A stretch of DNA of 20,589 bases from JBFHNV01 sp965365655 (GTDB taxonomy: Bacteria; Pseudomonadota; Gammaproteobacteria; HK1): NCBI GenBank assembly GCA_965365655.1, contig CBDUCN010000055.1:1-20589 (forward strand). Direction: 5' to 3'. Below, one piece after another: positions 1 through 6,515 of this stretch. Under the pieces are notes generated by a model. That model saw only the letters and a list, made by a program, of their open reading frames with translations. It made no database searches and had not been told where the DNA came from. The translations under genes were made by a program, and so were the position numbers. Every line of letters begins with the position of its first letter. The first letter of the stretch is position 1.

Positions 1-768
1 TCAGGCGCCCGCCATCAGCATCCCGCCGTTGACGTGGATGGTCTGCCCCGTCACGTAGCGCCCTGCCGGCAGGCACAGGTGGCAGACCATCGCCGCGATC
101 TCCTCCGGGTACGCCTTGCGCGGCATCGGCCGCTCGGCAGTGACCGTGGACGTCGCGCCGGCGGATGCGCCGCGCGTGGTGTCCACGTGCCCGGGGCACA
201 CCACGTTGACGTTGACGTCGTGCCCGCCCAGCTCGCGCGCGAGCACGCGGGCGAGGCCCACCACGCCCATCTTCGCGGCGCACACGTGCGCGCGCTCGCT
301 GGTGCCCATGTGCGACGGGCTGCCGCCCAGGCACACGATGGAGCCGCCGCCGGCGGCCACGATGTGCGGCGCGGCCGCGCGGGTCAGGCAGAACACGCTG
401 TCGAGGTCGGTGGCGATCACCTCGCGCCACTGCTCCAGCGTCATCTCGAGGAACGGGGTCTGACGCCGGATCGCGGCGTTGCAGACCAGGATGTCGAGGC
501 GCCCGAAGTGCTCGACCGCGGCGTGCACCAGCGCGTCGCAGGCCTTCGGATCGGCGATGTCGCCGAGCTGCACCAGCGTCTTCACGCCGTGCACCTCGAG
601 CTCCGCCGCGGTGGCGCGCGCGGTGTCGCGGTCGCTCTGCGCGTGGATGACCACCGACGCGCCGTTCAGCGCGAGATCGCGCGCGATGGCCTTGCCGATG
701 TTGCGCGACGAGCCGGTCACCACCGCGACCCGGCCCGCGAGCGGGCGTGCGTCGTCTGTCTTCGCCAT
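1..768 (-). CDS. SDR-family protein with degenerate catalytic residues
   Basis: The 255-residue protein has the classical short-chain dehydrogenase/reductase length and a Rossmann fold. The cofactor glycine motif TGSSRNIG is at residues 18-25, the CNAA motif at 96-99, and the C-terminal VTGQTIHVNGG segment is typical of the family. The active site is unusual. The Ser position reads Gly (CLGG, about 149), the YxxxK motif reads VCAAK (Val162, Lys166), and the Asn of the tetrad is Asp121. Only Lys is kept. Related SDRs with an 'RAHVxAAK' segment exist from memory, so this is probably a divergent clade rather than a decaying gene. The NAD(P) fold is clear but oxidoreductase activity and substrate are unknown. 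The ATG start is preceded by GAGGAG at good spacing. The neighbouring transporter is divergent, so the gene looks monocistronic within this window. Confidence 0.9.
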   Translation of the reverse strand: MAKTDDARPLAGRVAVVTGSSRNIGKAIARDLALNGASVVIHAQSDRDTARATAAELEVHGVKTLVQLGDIADPKACDALVHAAVEHFGRLDILVCNAAIRRQTPFLEMTLEQWREVIATDLDSVFCLTRAAAPHIVAAGGGSIVCLGGSPSHMGTSERAHVCAAKMGVVGLARVLARELGGHDVNVNVVCPGHVDTTRGASAGATSTVTAERPMPRKAYPEEIAAMVCHLCLPAGRYVTGQTIHVNGGMLMAGA

Positions 769-827
769 GCGTGCAGCTCCTCGTTCGAGAGCCCGGTCGG
801 GCGCCGGCGCATGCTAACAGGCCGTTG

Positions 828-850
828 GAATTCGACGTCCTGTCGAATTC
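828..850. repeat. Perfect 9-bp inverted repeat, operator-like
   Basis: GAATTCGAC (828-836) and its exact complement GTCGAATTC (842-850) flank the 5-base spacer GTCCT. The repeat is markedly less GC-rich than its surroundings and lies 60-80 bases upstream of the SDR start codon on the minus strand. A dyad of this size suits binding by a dimeric repressor, but no regulator gene is adjacent, so this role is inference. A short hairpin in a 5' leader is the alternative. Confidence 0.45.
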
Positions 851-954
851 GAACTCGCTTCGCGGCCATGTCGATTTCCCGGGCGGTCTCCCGCTCGCGC
901 CATGCATCAATCACTTGCGTGATTCGTTCATGCCGGCACATCCCCGTGCCGGGC

Positions 955-981
955 GCAGGCTGTCGAAGAGCAACAGCCTGC
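955..981. repeat. Perfect 9-bp inverted repeat with 9-base loop
   Basis: GCAGGCTGT (955-963) pairs exactly with ACAGCCTGC (973-981). The loop is 964-972. It sits in the middle of the divergent SDR/MFS intergenic region. A competing small hairpin, CCTG-CTGA-CAGG (977-988), overlaps its right arm. The function is unknown: operator or mRNA structure are both possible. Confidence 0.35.
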
Positions 982-1262
982 TGACAGGCCGTCGATCCAC
1001 GCAGCTTCCCGCCAGCGCGTGCCCGGCACGGCGGTGCGCCGGCATGCAACGAGCACGCGGGCGCCCGCCTCGCGGCGCCGGTCGGACACCGCGTCTGCGG
1101 CGCCGCGGGCCGGCATTCACCGGGATGGCGGATTCCGGAAGGCCGGGACACTGACGGGCCGCCGCGCCGCCGGCGCCCGCGCTCCGACCCGTCCGCGATG
1201 CGCCGATGCTGCACAATGCCCGGCCTGCGTGGGGACCGGCCCCGCGGGAACGGGAGCGGGGC

Positions 1263-2477
1263 ATGAGGGAGCTCGTCGCGTCGGGTGCGCTGCGCCCGCT
1301 GGGCGCGATCCTGCTGATGCACTCGGCGATCACGACCGCCGGCTACGCGATCCCCGTGATCGCGCCGGTCGCCGCCCCGGACATGGGCCTCGCTCCCGAG
1401 TCGGTGGGCTTCCTGGTCGCGGCCATCTACCTCGCGGCGATGGTCACCGCGCCGCTGTCCGGCATCATGGTCGCGCGCACCGGGCCGGCGCGGCTGTTCC
1501 AGATCCTGCTCGTCGGGACCGCGGCGGGCTGCGCGCTGTTCACCGCGTCCACCGCGGTCGCGGCCTTCGCCGGCGTGCTGATCATCGGCTGCGCGACCGG
1601 TCCGCTGAACCCGCTCGGGTCGCACGTCCTGACCCGCGCGTCGCCGCCGCGCTGGCGCGCGTTCGTGTTCTCCGTGAAGCAGTGCGGCACGCCGGCCGGC
1701 GGCATGATCGCGGGCGCCGCGCTGCCGCCGCTGACGCTCGCGTTCGGCTGGCAGGGGGCGATGCTCGCGATCCCGCTCGCGGCCTGCGCGCTGACGCTGC
1801 TCGCGCCGCTGGCGACCCGCGGCGCGGCGGACGCCCCCGTCGCGGGCGGCGGCGTGCTGGGCGCGATGACGCGCTCGCTGCGCGGCGTGATGCTGGACCC
1901 GGCGCTTCGCCGCGTCGCGCTCACCGGCACCAGCTTCGCCGCGTGCCAGATGGCGATCGGCAGCTACCTGGTGGTGTACCTGTGGCGGGTCGCGGAGATC
2001 TCCACCGAGCTCGCCGGGCTCGCGTTCTCCGGCATGCACGTCGCCGGGATCGCGTCGCGCATCGTGCTCGGCGCCATCGCCGACCGCCAGGTCAGCAGCC
2101 AGCGCCTGCTCGCGGTGCTCGCGCTGCTGATGGGGCTGAGCCTCGCGTTGCTGACCGGGCTGTCCGCGCAGTGGTCGCTGCCGGCGATCTTCGCCGTGAC
2201 CGTCGCGATCGGCGTCAGCGGCAACGGCTGGGTGGGGCTGTTCTTCTCCGAGCTCGCGCGCCTCGCGCCGCCGGATCGCACCGCCGAGATCGCCGGCGGC
2301 GGGCAGTCCGTGATGTACGGCGGCATCGTCGCGGGGCCGCTGGTGTTCGGCGCGGTGCTCGGGTGGACCGGCAGCTACGCGGTGTGCCTGTGGCTGTTCG
2401 CGGCGCTGTCGCTCGCGTCCTTCGCCGCGCTGCTCGCCGGGGCGAGGCGCGCGCACGGGGCTCAGCGGCAGCGGTAG
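1263..2477 (+). CDS. MFS transporter (12 TM)
   Basis: This 404-residue inner-membrane protein shows twelve hydrophobic segments in two groups of six, the layout of the major facilitator superfamily. The first begins at LGAILLMHSAITTAGYA and the last is SYAVCLWLFAALSLASFA. The TM2-TM3 loop (GIMVARTGPARLFQ) is a weak version of the GxxxDRxGRR motif. The substrate cannot be read from sequence; neighbouring catabolic genes make an organic acid a reasonable guess. I chose the ATG at 1263 because a GGGAG/GCGGGG purine stretch lies just upstream and because hydrophobic TM1 then starts at the usual distance from the N-terminus. An upstream in-frame ATG at 1206 would add 19 residues unlike an MFS N-terminus. 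The 3' end overlaps the convergent cyclase-like gene by 16 bases. Confidence 0.88.
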   Translation: MRELVASGALRPLGAILLMHSAITTAGYAIPVIAPVAAPDMGLAPESVGFLVAAIYLAAMVTAPLSGIMVARTGPARLFQILLVGTAAGCALFTASTAVAAFAGVLIIGCATGPLNPLGSHVLTRASPPRWRAFVFSVKQCGTPAGGMIAGAALPPLTLAFGWQGAMLAIPLAACALTLLAPLATRGAADAPVAGGGVLGAMTRSLRGVMLDPALRRVALTGTSFAACQMAIGSYLVVYLWRVAEISTELAGLAFSGMHVAGIASRIVLGAIADRQVSSQRLLAVLALLMGLSLALLTGLSAQWSLPAIFAVTVAIGVSGNGWVGLFFSELARLAPPDRTAEIAGGGQSVMYGGIVAGPLVFGAVLGWTGSYAVCLWLFAALSLASFAALLAGARRAHGAQRQR

Positions 2478-3361
2478 TGCACGGAGGCTTCCGATGCCGG
2501 GTCGGGCTTGCCGCCCAGCGTGATGATGCCGGAGCCGTTCAGGATCAGCTCCTCGCGGTGCAGGCGCACCGGGTCGTGGCCGTCCGGCACGACGATGGTG
2601 CCGTTGGTGCTGTTGTCGCGCAGGTGGAAACGGTGGTGGCGGCACTCGACGACCGCGTGGTGGCGCGACGCGAACTGGCCCGCGACCACCAGGTCGCAGT
2701 CCGCGCCCCGCCCGAGCAGCACGCGCGGCCGGTCGGCGCTCGCCGCGAGGCGGTCCGGGCCGTGCGTGAGCTCCAGCACCGAGTGCACGATCACGCCCGC
2801 GCCGGCGGCGGATGCCATCTGGGTCAGCTCCGCCTCGTCGTCCCACGGCACCTCGTAGACGTCCAGCGTGCCCTCGAAGGCCTCGGCGTCCACGCTGTCG
2901 ATGAAGCGGGCGCCGGCCTTCAGGCCTTTGGGCAGGGCCTCCAGGGTCGCGCCGGACGTGAGCACCTCGTCGGCCTTCGCCATCCCGATGATCTGCTGCG
3001 CGGTGACCGGCGCGATCCCGACCATGTCGTCGCCGCGCCGCGTCGCCGGGCCGTAGTGCCAGCCCACCTTGATGCGCAGCGCGCCGGTGCGGAAGCGTCC
3101 CGCCTCGCCGGCCTCGCGCAGCGCGTTCTGCATCTCGCTGGCCGCGGTGGCCGCCTTCGCGGGGTCGCCGAACACGCACATCACCTCGTCGCCGATGGTC
3201 TTCACCACCCGGCCCGACAGGCGCCGCGCGACGTCGGAGAGAATCGCGAGGCACGCGGCGATGTCGGCGCGCGCGACCTCGTCGCCGTGCTCCTCGAACA
3301 GCTTCGTGCTGCCGGACACGTCGGCGTACAGCACCGCCAGCCGCAGCACCGTGTCATCCAC
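2462..3361 (-). CDS. Class III nucleotidyl cyclase-like domain fused to FHA domain
   Basis: The 299-residue cytoplasmic protein has an N-terminal class III adenylate/guanylate cyclase homology domain (about 5-175). A C-terminal FHA domain (about 212-285) would bind phosphothreonine. The two metal-binding Asp (ADVSGST Asp14; GDEVM Asp58) and a Lys (VVKTIGD, Lys54) are present. Where active enzymes have the transition-state Asn and Arg (VNxAxR), this protein reads APVTAQQ, with Val119 and Gln123. Cyclase activity is therefore doubtful. The FHA core is intact: LGRG 216-219, SRHH 232-235, NSTNGT 250-255. I preferred the GTG at 3361 because AGGA lies nine bases upstream; a GTG at 3379 would add six residues. 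It is the last gene of the minus-strand block, 76 bases after the lyase, and may sense phosphorylation or be a bystander. Confidence 0.82.
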   Translation of the reverse strand: MDDTVLRLAVLYADVSGSTKLFEEHGDEVARADIAACLAILSDVARRLSGRVVKTIGDEVMCVFGDPAKAATAASEMQNALREAGEAGRFRTGALRIKVGWHYGPATRRGDDMVGIAPVTAQQIIGMAKADEVLTSGATLEALPKGLKAGARFIDSVDAEAFEGTLDVYEVPWDDEAELTQMASAAGAGVIVHSVLELTHGPDRLAASADRPRVLLGRGADCDLVVAGQFASRHHAVVECRHHRFHLRDNSTNGTIVVPDGHDPVRLHREELILNGSGIITLGGKPDPASEASVHYRCR

Positions 3362-3437
3362 GCAGACCGTTCCTCGCACGCCACCATCGCACTCGATCCA
3401 GCTTGCCGCCGCGGGCCGTCATCGGGCTTGCGCCGGA

Positions 3438-4793
3438 TCAATCCGCCGGCCGCCGCCGCGCGAGCAGCGTGCGCGTCATCTCCGGCGCCGCGCCGAGGTA
3501 GTTCGCGGGATCGGTGAGGCGGGCGATGTCGGCGCGGCTGAAGGCCTGCGCGATCGCGGGCTCGGCGAGCAGCGCGTCCTCGAAGCTGCCGCCGCCGGTG
3601 AGCGCCGCGCGGCAGCAGTCGTAGACCAGGTCGTGCGCCGCCTGGCGCCCGAGCTTCGGCGCGAGGCCCATCATCACCGCCTCGGCCACGATCAGGCCGC
3701 GGGTCGTGTCGAGCACGCGCGCCATCGCGCCCGGGTGCACCTCCAGGCCCTCGAGCGCCTCGCGCGCCGCGCGCAGGCCGCCGGACGCGACGATGCAGGC
3801 GGTGGGCAGCGCGTGCCACTCCACGTGCCACTGGCCGGTGGCGCGCTCGTGGTCCTGCACCATCGCGTCGAGCATCGCGCCGTGCTGCTCGCGCACGATC
3901 TTGGCGGCCGCGAGCATCATCTCCGCGGCGATGGGATTGCGCTTCTGCGGCATCGTGGAGCTCGCGCCGCGACCGGGCTGGAACGGCTCCAGCACCTCGC
4001 CGGTCTCGGTCTGCATCATCAGCATGACGTCGTAGCCGATCTTGCCGATGCTGCCGCAGATCAGGGCCAGCAGGCCGGTGAACTCGGCGAAGCCGTCGCG
4101 GATCGTGTGCCACGTGATGTCGGGAACGCCGAGATCCAGCTCCGCGGCCAGCGCGCGCTGGGTCGCGAGGCCGTGCTCGCCCAGCGAGGCCAGCGTGCCG
4201 GCGGCGCCCGAGAACTGCACCACCTCGAGGCGGGGCCTGAGCTCGGCGAGCCGCACGCGGTGGCGATCGACGGCCGACAGCCACGTCGCGCACTTGTAGC
4301 CGAAGCTGATCGGCAGCGCGTGCTGCAGGTGGGTGCGCCCGGCCATCGGCGTGTCCGCGTGCGCCTGCGCGAGAGAGGCGAGCGCCTGCGCGATCGCGTC
4401 CAGGTCGGCGGACACCAGCGCGAGCGCGTCGCGAAGCTGCAGCACGTCGGCGGTGTCCATGATGTCCTGGGTGGTCGCGCCCCAGTGGCAGTACTGGCCG
4501 AGGCCGTCCTCGGCCCACTCGCTGAGCTGCTCCACCAGCGGGAGGATCGGATAGCCGACGATCTCCGTGCGCGCGGTCAGGCGCCGGAAGTCCACGCGCT
4601 GCACGTCGGCCACCGCGCCGATCGCGCGCGCGGCGGCCTCGGGCACGATGCCGAGGCGGGCCTGCGCGCGGGCCAGCGCCGCCTCCACGTCCAGGTAGCG
4701 CTGCACCAGCGCGCGGTCGGAGAACAGCGCGCGCATCGCGTCGCTGCCGAACATCTGGCCGAACAGGCCCGGGGCGGTGACCAGCGACGGCAT
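3438..4793 (-). CDS. Fumarase/aspartase-superfamily lyase (PcaB / adenylosuccinate lyase-like)
   Basis: The 451-residue protein belongs to the fumarase/aspartase/argininosuccinate lyase superfamily, which catalyses beta-eliminations (or the related cycloisomerisation) at a C-C, C-N or C-O bond of a carboxylate. It forms active sites across a homotetramer. All three conserved regions are visible: GATTQD at 105-110, HLQHA at 155-159, and the flexible-loop signature GASSTMPQKRNP at about 276-287. Length and signature fit the 3-carboxy-cis,cis-muconate cycloisomerase (PcaB)/adenylosuccinate lyase-like branch. No other pca or purine gene is nearby, so I do not assign either name. The ATG start has an excellent AAGGAGG (4800-4806) six bases away. 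It lies between the acyl-CoA synthetase and the cyclase-like gene on the same strand; a strong inverted repeat separates it from the synthetase. The substrate is unknown. Confidence 0.88.
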   Translation of the reverse strand: MPSLVTAPGLFGQMFGSDAMRALFSDRALVQRYLDVEAALARAQARLGIVPEAAARAIGAVADVQRVDFRRLTARTEIVGYPILPLVEQLSEWAEDGLGQYCHWGATTQDIMDTADVLQLRDALALVSADLDAIAQALASLAQAHADTPMAGRTHLQHALPISFGYKCATWLSAVDRHRVRLAELRPRLEVVQFSGAAGTLASLGEHGLATQRALAAELDLGVPDITWHTIRDGFAEFTGLLALICGSIGKIGYDVMLMMQTETGEVLEPFQPGRGASSTMPQKRNPIAAEMMLAAAKIVREQHGAMLDAMVQDHERATGQWHVEWHALPTACIVASGGLRAAREALEGLEVHPGAMARVLDTTRGLIVAEAVMMGLAPKLGRQAAHDLVYDCCRAALTGGGSFEDALLAEPAIAQAFSRADIARLTDPANYLGAAPEMTRTLLARRRPAD

Positions 4794-4812
4794 CGCGATC
4801 CTCCTTCGGAAT

Positions 4813-4866
4813 CAGGGTGACAGTTCACCGTTTTCACCTGAGTGAAAACGGTGAACTGTCACCCTG
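4813..4866. repeat. Perfect 25-bp inverted repeat (4-base loop) at a gene junction
   Basis: Positions 4813-4837 are exactly complementary to 4842-4866, with loop CTGA (4838-4841). After one mismatch, three more pairs continue outward. The arms are about half G+C, well below the flanking genes. Each arm contains a smaller dyad, GGTGA-N4-TCACC (for example 4816-4829), so alternative foldings exist. The stop codon of the acyl-CoA synthetase (complement of 4859-4861) lies inside one arm, and the other arm ends 20 bases before the lyase start, just beyond its ribosome binding site. There is no T-run after the stem on the minus strand (ATTCCGAAGG), so it is not a classical intrinsic terminator. A REP-like or MITE-like dispersed palindrome, or an intercistronic mRNA-stability/attenuation hairpin, are the leading explanations. 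Confidence 0.9.
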
Positions 4867-6361
4867 TTTCTCCCGCGAGCTCCTCGCGCAGCACGCGCTT
4901 GAGCACCTTGCCGGAGGGGTTGCGGGGCAGGGCGTCGCGCAGCACCAGCGCGCGCGGCACCTTGAAGCCGGCCAGGTGCGCGCGGCAGTGGCGCTCGACG
5001 GTCTCGAAGTCGAGGGCCGCGCCGGCGCGCGGCACGATCACCGCGACCGGGCGCTCGCCCCAGCGATCGTCGGCGACGCCCACCACCGCCGCCTCGCTCA
5101 CCTCGGGCAGGTCGTAGAGCACGCGCTCGACCTCGGACGACGCGATGTTCTCGCCGCCGGAGATGATCAGGTCCTTCTTGCGGTCGGTGAGGTACAGGAA
5201 GCCGTCCGCGTCGAGGTGGCCGACGTCGCCCGAGCGCAGCCACTCGCCGTGGAAGCTGCGCGCCGTCGCGTGCGGGTCGCGCCAGTAGCCCTTCGTGACC
5301 TTCGGGCCGCGGATCGCGATCTCGCCGTCGGCGCCGGCCGGCACCGGTGCGCCCTCATCGTCGAGGATCGCGATCTCCACGTGCGCCAGCGCGCGGCCGG
5401 TGGAGCCGATCTTCTCGATCTCGTAGCCGGCCTCCATCATCGTGTCGCCGCTCACCGTCTCGGTCATCCCGTAGGCGTCGACGTAGCGCGCGCCGGGGAA
5501 CACCTGCGTGAACTCGCGGATGCGCTGCTCGGGCGTGCGCTCGCCGCCGCCGATCAGCCAGCGCAGGCTGGCGAGGTCGAAGTCGTGCGCGGCCGCGCCC
5601 AGGCCCAGCACCGCGTTCGTCATCACCGGCGCCATCCAGCCGCCGGTCAGGCGATGCCGCGCGATGGACGCCAGCGCGCTTCGGGCGTCGAACTCACGGT
5701 GCACGCACACGCAGCCACCCATCCACAGCACCGCCAGCCCCGGCAGGTCCAGCGCCCCGACGTGGTAGAGCGGGCCCACGACCAGCAGCCGGTCCGCCGC
5801 GGTGAGCCCCAGCGCCATCACCTGGTCGACGCTCTTCCAGTAGAAGTTGTCGTAGCTGATCGTCACGCCCTTGGGCCGGTCGGTGGTGCCCGAGGTGTAC
5901 ATCAGGCGCTGCAGGTCGCCGCCGGCGCGGGGCACGGCGGGCGGGTCGGGGGCGGACGGCGCATGCGCCGCGAGATCGGCGCGCGCGCCGGCGTCCAGCA
6001 CCCAGCGCGGTGCGTCGACGTCGCCCGCGTCCGCGAGCTCGTCGTCCACCGCGAGCAGCGCCGCGCCCGCGTGGTCCGCGATCCAGCGCACCTCGTCGGC
6101 CGCGAGCCGGAAGTTGATCGGCAGCAGCACCGCGCCCAGGTGACTCGCCGCGAACGCGATCTCGAGGAACGCCGGGCTGTTCTTCATCAGCAGCGCGACG
6201 ACGTCGCCCTCGCCGACGCCCCGCTCGCGCAGCGCCGCCGCGACCCGCAGCGCGCGGCGATGGAACTCGCCCCAGCCGATCGCCGCATCCTCGAAGATCA
6301 CCGCCGGCGCGTGCGGCGTGCGCCGCGCGTGAAACGCGCTGAACGCGGTGAGGTTCAGCAT
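4859..6361 (-). CDS. AMP-dependent acyl-CoA synthetase/ligase
   Basis: The 500-residue enzyme of the ANL superfamily activates a carboxylic acid to an acyl-adenylate and then to the CoA thioester. The motifs appear in order: P-loop YTSGTTDRPKG (155-165), YGMTE (297-301), GDVGHLDADGFLYLTDRKKD (378-397) and the C-terminal catalytic lysine in NPSGKVLKR (Lys485). This is the fatty-acid/aromatic-acid type of ligase; the acid is not determinable. I chose the ATG at 6361 (MLNLTAFSAF) because family members begin here. An ATG at 6406 would add 15 Arg/Gly-rich residues with no family resemblance; neither start has a strong Shine-Dalgarno. It lies 154 bases downstream of the acyl-CoA dehydrogenase on the same strand, which fits a shared CoA-thioester pathway. 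Its last codons and stop lie inside the 25-bp inverted repeat, so the 3' end may have been reshaped by that element. Confidence 0.92.
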   Translation of the reverse strand: MLNLTAFSAFHARRTPHAPAVIFEDAAIGWGEFHRRALRVAAALRERGVGEGDVVALLMKNSPAFLEIAFAASHLGAVLLPINFRLAADEVRWIADHAGAALLAVDDELADAGDVDAPRWVLDAGARADLAAHAPSAPDPPAVPRAGGDLQRLMYTSGTTDRPKGVTISYDNFYWKSVDQVMALGLTAADRLLVVGPLYHVGALDLPGLAVLWMGGCVCVHREFDARSALASIARHRLTGGWMAPVMTNAVLGLGAAAHDFDLASLRWLIGGGERTPEQRIREFTQVFPGARYVDAYGMTETVSGDTMMEAGYEIEKIGSTGRALAHVEIAILDDEGAPVPAGADGEIAIRGPKVTKGYWRDPHATARSFHGEWLRSGDVGHLDADGFLYLTDRKKDLIISGGENIASSEVERVLYDLPEVSEAAVVGVADDRWGERPVAVIVPRAGAALDFETVERHCRAHLAGFKVPRALVLRDALPRNPSGKVLKRVLREELAGETG

Positions 6362-6515
6362 CGCGTCGCCGCGGAGCGTGCACGTGGGCCGCCCGCCGCG
6401 CGGCATCTCGTCGCGGCGCCCGGCCCCGTCGAGTCCCCGCTGTCGGGCGTGCCCGCGCGGCCCGGGAGACCGGCGCGGATCGGGGCGTCGCCCGCGTGCC
6501 GGGCCGCGCGCCGGA

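Larger units (their letters stand above)
769..1262. other. Divergent intergenic region between SDR and MFS genes
   Basis: This 494-base stretch carries the promoters of two divergent genes. I see no convincing gene in it; reading frames here are open only because of GC content. It holds two inverted repeats (828-850 and 955-981) and a relatively AT-rich segment around 810-905. The 9-mer ACAGGCCGT occurs twice (817-825 and 984-992). CACAAT at 1212-1217 matches the -10 consensus at four of six positions ahead of the MFS gene, but no -35 partner is visible. TAGCAT (minus strand, 811-816) is an equally weak candidate for the SDR gene. Confidence 0.5.

Noticed and set aside
1..768. Calling the SDR gene a 3-oxoacyl-ACP reductase (fabG)
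   Set aside because: The catalytic Ser and Tyr are missing, so the common annotation by fold similarity would be misleading.
717..3254. Very long open frame antisense to the MFS gene
   Set aside because: The translation is Arg/Gly/His/Pro-rich with no domain, while the MFS and cyclase genes beneath it have recognisable motifs. High GC leaves shadow frames open.
3438..4793. Naming the lyase pcaB or purB
   Set aside because: The superfamily signature is clear, but no beta-ketoadipate or purine genes are nearby and sequence alone does not separate the many substrate types.
4813..4866. Classical Rho-independent terminator within the operon
   Set aside because: The stem is strong but no T-run follows on the minus strand, and the stem overlaps the upstream gene's stop codon; a REP-like or RNA-stability element fits better.
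4577..5117. Small frames beginning MKTVNCHP on both strands from the palindrome
   Set aside because: The identical N-termini come only from the inverted repeat itself; beyond it the frames run through the lyase and synthetase genes as shadows.
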